Below are positions 57,092-64,000 of a stretch of DNA of 64,000 bases, piece by piece. A model generated the notes under the pieces. It ran no database searches. It was not told the DNA's origin and worked only from the letters and a program-made list of their open reading frames with translations. How positions within the stretch are numbered: the first letter of the stretch is position 1; each line of letters begins with the position of its first letter. The position numbers and the translations under genes were made by a program. This DNA comes from Cellulophaga sp. HaHa_2_95 (GTDB taxonomy: Bacteria; Bacteroidota; Bacteroidia; Flavobacteriales; Flavobacteriaceae). The stretch is taken from NCBI RefSeq assembly GCF_019278565.1, contig NZ_CP058988.1, forward strand, positions 868,001 through 932,000, written 5' to 3'.

Positions 57092-58441
57092 ATGCTTAAT
57101 ATATCTAATAACGTATTGAATAAAACGGTAGATCTTGGAATCTATAAGGCTACAAGACGCGTTTTTCATAAGAGACATTACAAGTATTTCAATAGATTTT
57201 TAATTGGGTCTGCTTTATTTGGAGTTATAGTATTGTTTTTGCCTTGGACTCAGAATGTTCGTGGTAAAGGATCATTAACATCTTTAAGGCCAGATCAGCG
57301 CCCACAAACTATACAATCGCCCATACCAGGGCGTATTGAAAAGTGGTTTGTGCAAGAAGGAGATTTTGTACACAAAGGAGATACTATTCTATTTATATCC
57401 GAGGTGAAAAATGAATATTTTGATCCTAAACTAGTAGAGCGTACAGGAGATCAAATTAAGGCAAAAGAAATGTCTGTAGTCTCTTATGAAGGGAAAGTAA
57501 AAGCTTTAAACAACCAGATCGGTGCGTTAGCAACAGAACGTGGTTTAAAATTGCAACAAGCTAAAAATAAACTCTTGCAGTCAAAATTAAAAGTACAAAG
57601 TGATAGTATTGATTTGATGGCAGCAAATACTAATCTTGAAATTGCAGAGCGTCAATATAGTCGTACTGTACAATTGCAAGAAGAGGGTCTTAAGGCGGTT
57701 ACTGATGTAGAGACAAAAAGATTGAAACTTCAAGAAACACAGGCCAAATTAATCTCTCAAGAGAATAAATTATTGGCTAGTAGAAATGAGATTCTAAATG
57801 CTTCCGTAGAGGTGAGCAGAGTGCAAGCGGAGTATACGGATAAGATTTCTAAAGCACAGAGTGATATGTATACCGCGCAATCAGGTCAGTATGATTCTCA
57901 AGCACAAGTTACTAAGCTAGAAAATCAATTTACCAACTATGAAATGCGTAATGATATGTACTACATAAAAGCACCTCAGAGTGGTTATATCAACAAAGCA
58001 ATCAAAGCAGGTATTGGAGAAACATTTAAAGAAGGCGATAAATTAGTGGGCATAATGCCTTCGGTCTATGATAAGGCTGTAGAGATGTTTATAGAGCCTT
58101 TAGATTTGCCATTAATACATAGAGGAGAAAAAGTGCGTATAGAGTTTGATGGATGGCCTGCTATTGTATTTAGCGGCTGGCCAAATGCCTCTTATGGTAC
58201 GTATGGCGGTATCGTAGTGGCGGTAGAAACGTTTATTAGTCCCAATGGAAAGTACCGTGTGCTCTTAGCTCAGGATCCTGAAGACCAAGCCTGGCCCGAT
58301 GAGATTCGTGTAGGATCAGGAGCAAGTACTATTGCATTGTTGGAAGATGTGCCTATTTGGTATGAACTCTGGCGTCAATTAAATGGCTTCCCGCCTAATT
58401 ATTATCAGCCAACATCAGAAACAACTAAGGACAAAAAGTAA
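57092..58441 (+). CDS. HlyD-family periplasmic adaptor of a type I-like exporter
   Basis: This 449-residue membrane-fusion protein has one transmembrane helix (about 36-55) and a lipoyl-like half (RPQTIQSPIPGRIEKWFVQEGDFVHKGDTI). A long coiled-coil hairpin (about 115-285) and then the second lipoyl half and beta-barrel (YYIKAPQSGYINKAIKAGIGE) follow. It joins the inner-membrane ABC protein to a TolC-like channel. It starts 8 nt after the ABC gene, and its stop overlaps the next start by 1 nt. Confidence 0.9.
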   Translation: MLNISNNVLNKTVDLGIYKATRRVFHKRHYKYFNRFLIGSALFGVIVLFLPWTQNVRGKGSLTSLRPDQRPQTIQSPIPGRIEKWFVQEGDFVHKGDTILFISEVKNEYFDPKLVERTGDQIKAKEMSVVSYEGKVKALNNQIGALATERGLKLQQAKNKLLQSKLKVQSDSIDLMAANTNLEIAERQYSRTVQLQEEGLKAVTDVETKRLKLQETQAKLISQENKLLASRNEILNASVEVSRVQAEYTDKISKAQSDMYTAQSGQYDSQAQVTKLENQFTNYEMRNDMYYIKAPQSGYINKAIKAGIGETFKEGDKLVGIMPSVYDKAVEMFIEPLDLPLIHRGEKVRIEFDGWPAIVFSGWPNASYGTYGGIVVAVETFISPNGKYRVLLAQDPEDQAWPDEIRVGSGASTIALLEDVPIWYELWRQLNGFPPNYYQPTSETTKDKK

Positions 58442-59841
58442 TGAGAAAGGTTTTTTTATATAGTCTTTTGTTTTTTAGCTTTTGTGTAAGTGCACAAGAG
58501 TTGGGTGCGGAGGTGCTAAACTTTAAGGAGTATTTAGGGTACGTAAAAAAATACCATCCTATTGCGAAGCAAGCAGCTTTAACTTTAGATGTGGGGCAGG
58601 CAAAACTGCTAAAAGCCAGAGGGGGTTTTGATCCTAAAATCGAAGTAGATTATGGTACAAAACAATTTAAAGGCACCGAGTATTATGACAAATTAAATGC
58701 CGTGTTTAAAATTCCGACTTGGTATGGGGTTAATTTTAAAGGGGCTTTTGAGCAGAATGAAGGTGTGTACTTAAATCCAGAAGCTACAGTTCCCGAAGAT
58801 GGTCTGTATAGTGCTGGTGTGAGTATGTCTATCGGGCAAGGACTGTGGATCAATGATCGGATGGCCACATTGAAAAAAGCTAAGTATTTTAGAGAGCAAT
58901 CTAAAGCAGACCGAGATATTTTGGTAAACCAAGTTTTGTTCGATGCTGCAAAGGCCTATTTTGATTGGTTGCAGGCGTATAATGAGAACATAATATTTGA
59001 TAGTTTCTTGTCTAATGCAGGCATTCGCCTAGACGGGGTTAAAAAAAGTGCGTCTTCAGGGCAAATTGCAGCAATTGATACTGTAGAGGCTACCATAACT
59101 TTACAGGATAGAGCGCTAAATTTAGAGCAAGCAAAAGTAAGATTGATGCAGAAATCATTAGAACTATCAAGCTTTTTATGGCTGGATAATGTGCCTATTG
59201 AACTTCAGGAAAATGTTATTCCTGATGAAAATGTAGCTGGAGATATCAATAAGACTTTAGGAATTAATGGCGTACCCCTAGATAGTTTTACAATAGAAAA
59301 TCACCCTAAATTAAAATCGCTGACCTATAAAATGGATGGGTTACGGGTAGATAAAAATTTAAAGGCGAATAAATTATTACCAAAAATAGAAATTGAATAT
59401 AATTTTTTAACCGAAACACCAGAGTATTTGAATTCATTACAAACGGATTATTATAAAGGGGGAATACGTTTTCAGTTGCCCTTATTTCTAAGAAAGGAAC
59501 GTGGAGATTTAAAATTGGCAAAATTTAAATTGCAAGATGCCAAGTATGAATTGGATAATGCCGAAATTGTTATTAAAAATAAAGTAATTGCCATGTACCG
59601 AGAGTTGGCATCTTTTGAGAATCAGAATGTCCTTATTGCAGCTATGGTAGAAAATTATGAGACTTTATTGGCTGCAGAAGAGCGTAAATTTAGCTTCGGA
59701 GAAAGCTCTTTGTTTTTAATCAATTCACGAGAAAATAAACTTATAGAATCTAAATTGAAACAAAATTCTGTTCAAAATAAATTCTTTGTAACTAAAGCCA
59801 AATTATTTAATAGCTTAGCAATAAATCCTAAAGATTTATAA
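58441..59841 (+). CDS. TolC-family outer-membrane efflux protein
   Basis: This is a 466-residue protein with a signal peptide to CVSAQ (about 19 residues). Two similar halves of long helices and short strands follow, as in TolC. Segments include YFDWLQAYNENIIFDSFLSNA, IAAIDTVEATITLQDRALNLEQAK and, in the second half, FGESSLFLINSRENKLIESK. It should form the trimeric outer-membrane duct of the exporter. Its start codon overlaps the HlyD stop (TAATG). No secreted substrate gene is obvious next to it. Confidence 0.9.
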   Translation: MRKVFLYSLLFFSFCVSAQELGAEVLNFKEYLGYVKKYHPIAKQAALTLDVGQAKLLKARGGFDPKIEVDYGTKQFKGTEYYDKLNAVFKIPTWYGVNFKGAFEQNEGVYLNPEATVPEDGLYSAGVSMSIGQGLWINDRMATLKKAKYFREQSKADRDILVNQVLFDAAKAYFDWLQAYNENIIFDSFLSNAGIRLDGVKKSASSGQIAAIDTVEATITLQDRALNLEQAKVRLMQKSLELSSFLWLDNVPIELQENVIPDENVAGDINKTLGINGVPLDSFTIENHPKLKSLTYKMDGLRVDKNLKANKLLPKIEIEYNFLTETPEYLNSLQTDYYKGGIRFQLPLFLRKERGDLKLAKFKLQDAKYELDNAEIVIKNKVIAMYRELASFENQNVLIAAMVENYETLLAAEERKFSFGESSLFLINSRENKLIESKLKQNSVQNKFFVTKAKLFNSLAINPKDL

Positions 59842-59850
59842 TGTTACAAC

Positions 59851-60783
59851 ATGCCAAATAGCAAGACAAAAGGATACCGTTTATTGGGCCATGCTGGGGC
59901 CTATCTAAAAAGATCTCGGAAACTTCGTGTAGGTTTTAAAGGCTTCTTAAAGGATATGCTCTTTATTTTAGTGGGTATTTTTTCTGCAGCTTTTGGTTTG
60001 GAAAGTTTTTTGCTTCCAAATAAATTTATAGATGGTGGGGCAACAGGTATTTCTTTGCTTGCTACAGAAATTTTTGCTTTACCACTGCCTATTTTAATAT
60101 TGGTAGTAAACGTTCCTTTTTTAATCATGGGCTATAAGGTGATTGGTAAAACCTTTGCAGTAAAGGCTACAATTGCTATTCTAGGTTTGGCCTTAGTACT
60201 ATCTACCGTACATTTTCCGGAAATTACCCAAGACAAACTCTTGGTTGCAGTTTTTGGTGGTTTCTTCTTAGGGGCAGGTATTGGTCTATCTATTCGTGGT
60301 GGCGGAGTATTAGATGGGACCGAGGTATTAGCTATTTTTTTAAGTAGAAAATTAGGAACAACTATTGGTGATATCATTATCTTAATTAACATTGTCATTT
60401 TTTTAGCAGCGGCCTATTTCTTATCTATTGAAACAGCTCTATATTCAATGTTAACCTATTTATCTGCCTCCAAGACATTAGATTTTGTGGTAGATGGTAT
60501 TGAAGAATATACTGGCGTTACCATAATCTCAGGTAAGAGTGAAGAAATAAGAGTCATGATTTCTGAAAAATTAGGGAGAGGTTTAACCGTATATAGAGCC
60601 AAAGGTGGTTTTAGTAAAGATGGTGGCGCTCAAAAAGATTATGATGTTATTTATACCGTTATTACAAGATTGGAAATACGCAGGTTGAATATAGAAATAT
60701 CTAAAATAGATGCTACGGCTTTTGTGGTGATGAATAGTATAAATGATACTAGAGGCGGAATGATTAAAAAGAGACATTTGTAA
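59851..60783 (+). CDS. YitT family membrane protein (DUF161/DUF2179)
   Basis: This 310-residue protein has a basic cytosolic start followed by five to six hydrophobic segments (about 29-195), including GLESFLLPNKFIDGGATGISLL and LGAGIGLSIRGGGVLDGTEVLA. The latter is the YitT signature. A C-terminal DUF2179 domain follows (about 220-305, VTIISGKSEEIRVMISEKLGRG). The function of YitT proteins is not settled. It begins 9 nt after the TolC-like gene and may be carried on the same message, though it is usually found alone. Confidence 0.88.
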   Translation: MPNSKTKGYRLLGHAGAYLKRSRKLRVGFKGFLKDMLFILVGIFSAAFGLESFLLPNKFIDGGATGISLLATEIFALPLPILILVVNVPFLIMGYKVIGKTFAVKATIAILGLALVLSTVHFPEITQDKLLVAVFGGFFLGAGIGLSIRGGGVLDGTEVLAIFLSRKLGTTIGDIIILINIVIFLAAAYFLSIETALYSMLTYLSASKTLDFVVDGIEEYTGVTIISGKSEEIRVMISEKLGRGLTVYRAKGGFSKDGGAQKDYDVIYTVITRLEIRRLNIEISKIDATAFVVMNSINDTRGGMIKKRHL

Positions 60784-60869
60784 GTTTTCTTTTATTTTTT
60801 CTACAAACATGACGTAACTCAGTTTTTTAGTGAAACTCAGTATTTAATTTTACCCCAAATAAACCTGTC

Positions 60870-61505
60870 ATGAATATTTTAGAAACCAAAAAAACATCCC
60901 AAGAAATTTCTCAGTTATTAAGTGCTAGTTTACTAAAAGCGGTAAGCTATCAGGAGTACCGCGCTACTGTTTCAGCATTAGTCGCAGATGGTTTGTCTAC
61001 AGGAACTGTTCAGAATGATGCGCTTGCAAATTATACACTGCTTAATGATAAGCGCATGAAGCGTTTGGATAAAACACTTAAATTTTCTGAAGATGTTATT
61101 GAGGGTGTATCCAAGATAAACAAGAAAGTAACCTGGTTGGTGCTCACAGAGAGTTGGTGTGGTGATGCGGCACAAACCATGCCTGTGATGAATAAATTAG
61201 CAAGTCTCAATCCTAATATTGAGTTTAAAGTTATTCTGCGTGATGAGAACTTAGAATTAATGAATCAGTTTTTGACTAATGGTACTTTGTCTATTCCTAA
61301 ATTATTAATGATTGATGATGCCACAAATACGGTGTTTTCAGAATGGGGTCCTAGACCTTCTAAGGCAACACAATTGGTTGCGGAATATAAAAATACACAT
61401 GGGGCATTAACTCCAGAATTTAAGCAAGATTTGCAAATTTGGTATACAAAAGATAAAGGAGTAAATACAGCGGAAGATTTATTATCGGGCCTTCTCTTGA
61501 AATAA
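60870..61505 (+). CDS. Thioredoxin-fold protein with a single active-site cysteine
   Basis: This is a 211-residue cytosolic protein with no signal peptide. The fold is shown by VTWLVLTESWCGDAAQTMPVM, then LSIPKLLMID with the cis-proline. Only the first cysteine of the usual CxxC is present (WCGDA), so it cannot work as a standard dithiol oxidoreductase; a monothiol or structural role is more likely. An N-terminal helical segment of about 85 residues precedes the fold. The 3' end overlaps the convergent TonB-like gene by 24 bp. Confidence 0.82.
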   Translation: MNILETKKTSQEISQLLSASLLKAVSYQEYRATVSALVADGLSTGTVQNDALANYTLLNDKRMKRLDKTLKFSEDVIEGVSKINKKVTWLVLTESWCGDAAQTMPVMNKLASLNPNIEFKVILRDENLELMNQFLTNGTLSIPKLLMIDDATNTVFSEWGPRPSKATQLVAEYKNTHGALTPEFKQDLQIWYTKDKGVNTAEDLLSGLLLK

Positions 61506-62219
61506 ATAGGTGATGGTACCTTTTTGGCTAGCTTTTGTAGATTTGTTGAAAGATGCTTTGTAAGCATATTCTAAAGCGTTATCTATTAAACAGCCATTAC
61601 TAGTGCTAGAGCTGCTCTTATTGAAGTTGGCATCCGTTACGGTACCTTGACTATCGACAACAATATTAACTACTATTTTGCCGCCTTCTATGCACGTATA
61701 AATAGGTACAGGTAAACTATAATGGTTTCTGTTTATTAAAGAGTAAGAAATAGAAGTTCTGCGTTTTGCTAAATTATTAGTGGGTACATCTTTTTGCGCT
61801 TCGCGTTCCCCTAGTAATTCTTTTGCTTCTTGACGCTTTTTCTTAAGTTCTTTAAGGCTGGCTGCATATTGGCCAGAATCAGAGGTTAGAAGTTCATTGG
61901 GTTCATCACTATCAGAGCTAGTTTCGGCTTCTTCCATTAACTCTTCCAGTGTTTTTAAAGGCTCTGGGTTTCCAAAACTAGCTTTTGCAGTTTCGTTAAA
62001 TGCCATATGGCTTTTGATAGCTTCTGCTTCTGCTTGGTCTTGCAGTTCTTGTTCCTCTTCTTCTAGAAGTTCTTCGGGTTCTTCTTCGAGTAAAGCTAAT
62101 TCCACCACGTATTCTTCTTTTTCCTTAGCACCCAAGTGTATGTTGTATAAACCCAACACCATGATCGCCATGGAAAGAAATGTGATTAGTAATGAAAGTT
62201 GACTTTTGTTTAAACTCAT
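61482..62219 (-). CDS. TonB-like energy transducer family protein
   Basis: This is a 245-residue membrane-anchored protein. A short cytosolic start and one transmembrane helix (about 5-23) are followed by a very acidic spacer (LLEEEPEELLEEEEQELQDQ) and a charged helical stretch. The C-terminal domain (about 170-240) has YTCIEGGKIVVNIVVDSQGTV, resembling the TonB C-terminal fold. The spacer is glutamate-rich rather than the proline-rich type of classic TonB. An upstream GTG at 62234 is in frame; the ATG at 62219 is preferred. A role with envelope or outer-membrane proteins is likely, but ExbB and ExbD are not nearby. Confidence 0.72.
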   Translation of the reverse strand: MSLNKSQLSLLITFLSMAIMVLGLYNIHLGAKEKEEYVVELALLEEEPEELLEEEEQELQDQAEAEAIKSHMAFNETAKASFGNPEPLKTLEELMEEAETSSDSDEPNELLTSDSGQYAASLKELKKKRQEAKELLGEREAQKDVPTNNLAKRRTSISYSLINRNHYSLPVPIYTCIEGGKIVVNIVVDSQGTVTDANFNKSSSSTSNGCLIDNALEYAYKASFNKSTKASQKGTITYLFQEKAR

Positions 62220-62289
62220 ATTCCTAATAACCACTTTTTTAGAATATTATTTTATCAAATCGACGAACAACAATGAAAATGTCCCTTTT

Positions 62290-63000
62290 CTAAAGATTTT
62301 CTTCAGCATCGGGATTTAATAGCTTGTTAAATTCCTCTGTAGTTATTGCATTATCTACGTTGTAATCGCCTATTTTGGTTCTTCTAAGTGACGATAAATG
62401 TGCACCAGAGTTTAGAGCAATTCCGAAATCATGCGCTAGAGATCGGATATAGGTTCCTTTGCTACACGCTACTCTAAAAGAAACTACAGTAGCTTCAATA
62501 CCTGTAATTTCAAACTCATGAATAGTGATAAGGCGTTTTTTTATTTCAACTTCTAGACCTTCTCTTGCATATTCGTACAAACGTTTACCATCTTTTTTCA
62601 ATGCAGAAAAAATGGGAGGTGCTTGCTCTATTTCTCCTAAAAACTGTTGGGTAGCTTCTTTTATCATAGCTTCCGTAATATGTTCCGTAGAAAAGGTTTC
62701 ATTAATTTCAGATTCTAAATCATAAGAAGGTGTCGTACCTCCTAAAGTAATAGTCCCTGTGTATTCTTTAGCCTGACCTTGTAGTTCGTTGATTGTTTTG
62801 GTAGATTTCCCAGTGCAAATAAGCAGTAAGCCTGTTGCCAAAGGATCTAAAGTACCTGCGTGACCAACTTTTATTTTTTTAAGCTCAAACTTTCTTCGGA
62901 TGCTCCACTTTATAGAGTTTACTGCTTGAAAAGAAGACCAATTTAATGGTTTGTCAATCAAAAGTGTTTGTCCGTCTAAGAAATCTTCTTTAGTTTTCAA
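62290..63000 (-). CDS. truB: tRNA pseudouridine(55) synthase
   Basis: This 236-residue enzyme isomerises U55 in the T-loop of tRNAs. The catalytic aspartate lies in the signature KVGHAGTLDPLATGLLLICTG near 41-61, with LLIDKPLNWSSFQAVN at the N-terminus and RVACSKGTYIRSLAHDFG in the core. The start is TTG at 63000. It follows uppP by 20 nt on the same strand, in the usual DUF3098-uppP-truB order of Flavobacteriaceae. Confidence 0.95.
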   Translation of the reverse strand: MKTKEDFLDGQTLLIDKPLNWSSFQAVNSIKWSIRRKFELKKIKVGHAGTLDPLATGLLLICTGKSTKTINELQGQAKEYTGTITLGGTTPSYDLESEINETFSTEHITEAMIKEATQQFLGEIEQAPPIFSALKKDGKRLYEYAREGLEVEIKKRLITIHEFEITGIEATVVSFRVACSKGTYIRSLAHDFGIALNSGAHLSSLRRTKIGDYNVDNAITTEEFNKLLNPDAEENL

Positions 63001-63020
63001 TAGCTATTTTTAAATGCGTA

Positions 63021-63815
63021 TTATCCAAAATATCCGTAAGCAATGGCGATAAGGCCAACAATGAAACAATAGATAGAAAAATAAGAAAGCTTACTTTTCT
63101 TTACGAGTTGAATCATCCAAGTACATGCTCCTAATCCGGCAACAAATGCGGCTATAAAGCCAGCACCCATAGCAACATTATTATCACCGTCAAAAGTAAG
63201 TTCTCCTCCTAATAAATCTTTAAAAATCTTACCAAAAATTAAAGGTACTACCATCAAGAAAGAAAAACGTGCTGCTTTGGTTTTATCTACACCTAGTAAT
63301 ACCGAAGTAGAAATTGTAGCGCCACTTCTAGAAATACCAGGAAGCATTGCTATCGCTTGAGAAATTCCTACAAGAAAAGCATTTTTAAAACTAACTTTCT
63401 TGTCTGTGTCTTTGGCTTTATCTGCAAAATAAAGAAGTACGGCAGTTACTAATAACATGTACCCTACAAAACGAACATTACCTCCAAAAAAGCTTTCCAA
63501 TTGTTCTTCAAAAAACAAACCAACGAAAACCGCTGGCAACATTGAAATAATAATTTTTACAGAAAATTGTGTTTCGTCGTTCCATTTAAATTGAAAAAGG
63601 CCACGAAGTAGTTCCCATATATCTTTTCTGAAAACAACAATGGTACTAAGTGCCGTAGCAAAATGGAGTACCACAGTAAATAAAAGACTCTCTTCTGGAA
63701 CAGAATGATCGCCTAAAATAGCTTTTCCTAATTCTAAATGTCCACTTGATGAAACAGGTAGAAACTCTGTTAATCCTTGAATTATTCCAAGAATTATTGC
63801 GTCTATTACTTCCAA
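63021..63815 (-). CDS. uppP: Undecaprenyl-diphosphatase (BacA type)
   Basis: This 264-residue membrane enzyme recycles undecaprenyl pyrophosphate for peptidoglycan and O-antigen synthesis. The two catalytic motifs are GLTEFLPVSSSGHLELG near the N-terminus and LPGISRSGATIS in the middle. About eight hydrophobic segments are visible. The start is TTG at 63815, directly after the stop of the upstream DUF3098 gene, and no ATG keeps the first motif intact. Confidence 0.95.
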   Translation of the reverse strand: MEVIDAIILGIIQGLTEFLPVSSSGHLELGKAILGDHSVPEESLLFTVVLHFATALSTIVVFRKDIWELLRGLFQFKWNDETQFSVKIIISMLPAVFVGLFFEEQLESFFGGNVRFVGYMLLVTAVLLYFADKAKDTDKKVSFKNAFLVGISQAIAMLPGISRSGATISTSVLLGVDKTKAARFSFLMVVPLIFGKIFKDLLGGELTFDGDNNVAMGAGFIAAFVAGLGACTWMIQLVKKSKLSYFSIYCFIVGLIAIAYGYFG

Positions 63816-64000
63816 TTAGTCTTTCTTATGAGGGTTTAACAAAATAGCATAGATTTCTATTCCTAAGCCAATAAGCACTAAAGTAGGTGCCAAACGGATT
63901 CTTCTAAAACTATAAATTTCAGGGTTAAAAACATTTGGATCATCACTACCGCCACCGCTCATTAATATAAAACCTATTACAATAAAGGCAAGGCCAATAA
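63816..64000 (-). CDS. DUF3098 family membrane protein, C-terminal part
   Basis: The reverse strand reads through the window edge and gives about 60 residues: a hydrophobic segment ending FIVIGFILMSGGGSDDPN, then VFNPEIYSFRRIRLAPTLVL, a second membrane segment, and the end ILLNPHKKD. This is the DUF3098 pattern (two membrane helices). In many Flavobacteriaceae the gene lies between ftsX and uppP, which suggests ftsX lies just outside the window. Confidence 0.8.
   Translation of the reverse strand, partial: IGLAFIVIGFILMSGGGSDDPNVFNPEIYSFRRIRLAPTLVLIGLGIEIYAILLNPHKKD

Noticed and set aside
1..64000. tRNA, rRNA, CRISPR arrays, prophage or insertion-sequence genes
   Set aside because: None recognised by reading; no transposase, integrase or regularly spaced direct repeats were seen.

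Overview
This is a 64 kb stretch of low-GC chromosome from a member of the Flavobacteriaceae (Bacteroidota), probably a marine, gliding lineage. The evidence is the gliding genes gldE and gldD, large TonB-dependent receptors, DUF2490, DUF4199 and DUF3098 family proteins, the gene orders mutY-ssb-gldE-gldD and DUF3098-uppP-truB, absence of Shine-Dalgarno sequences, several TTG starts, and recurring TAnnTTTG promoter cores of the Bacteroidota housekeeping sigma factor. I cannot name the genus. I saw no rRNA, tRNA, CRISPR, prophage or insertion sequence; this is chromosomal core with a few accessory modules.

Layout. 1-9.8 kb: biotin synthesis (bioF, a DUF2007 protein, bioD, bioA, a beta-ketoacyl synthase, then bioB), interrupted by a reverse-strand GT39-type glycosyltransferase and by an NfeD-like/flotillin pair. 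9.9-17.7 kb: a JmjC/cupin protein, a small outer-membrane protein, recX, ribonuclease G, a 29-residue highly basic protein, HU, mutY, ssb, gldE and gldD. 17.7-23.4 kb: an M16 peptidase pair, DUF4199, and rplU-rpmA with an unusually long bL21. 23.5-29.2 kb: a TPR/LuxR-type regulator, a TonB-dependent receptor and a beta-propeller phytase, probably a phytate-use locus. 29.2-35.4 kb: an SDR reductase, ahcY, a phosphopantetheinyl transferase, and a tightly packed vitamin-type operon (thiamine-binding-like protein, PnuC-like transporter, NadR-like kinase, DUF4301).

The most striking part is 35.4-42.4 kb. Five genes for small exported PepSY-like proteins, four of them near-identical tandem copies about 598 bp apart, stand beside an NtrC-type response regulator and a hybrid histidine kinase. 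By reading the intergenic DNA I find in front of every copy the same regulatory layout: a palindrome close to TGTATA-N5-TATACA, a second half-conserved site 30-31 bp further on, and a sigma-54-like GGCA-N9-TTC element. The two sites are centred 129-130 and 99 nt upstream of the C at -12, and that element lies 48-51 nt upstream of each ATG. This strongly suggests that the adjacent activator drives the whole array through sigma-54, as an envelope-response regulon.

42.5-64 kb: a TPP riboswitch in front of a TonB-dependent receptor (probably for thiamin), a Gfo/Idh oxidoreductase, a Rieske-like lipoprotein, greA with an attenuator-like leader, a BLUF photoreceptor and a HIT protein, an orphan histidine kinase, a flavin reductase, DUF3127 with an SSB-like tail, aat, DUF2490, tag, a TetR-controlled type I secretion-like operon whose ABC ATPase has lost canonical motifs, YitT, a thioredoxin-like protein, a TonB-like protein, truB, uppP and the end of a DUF3098 gene.
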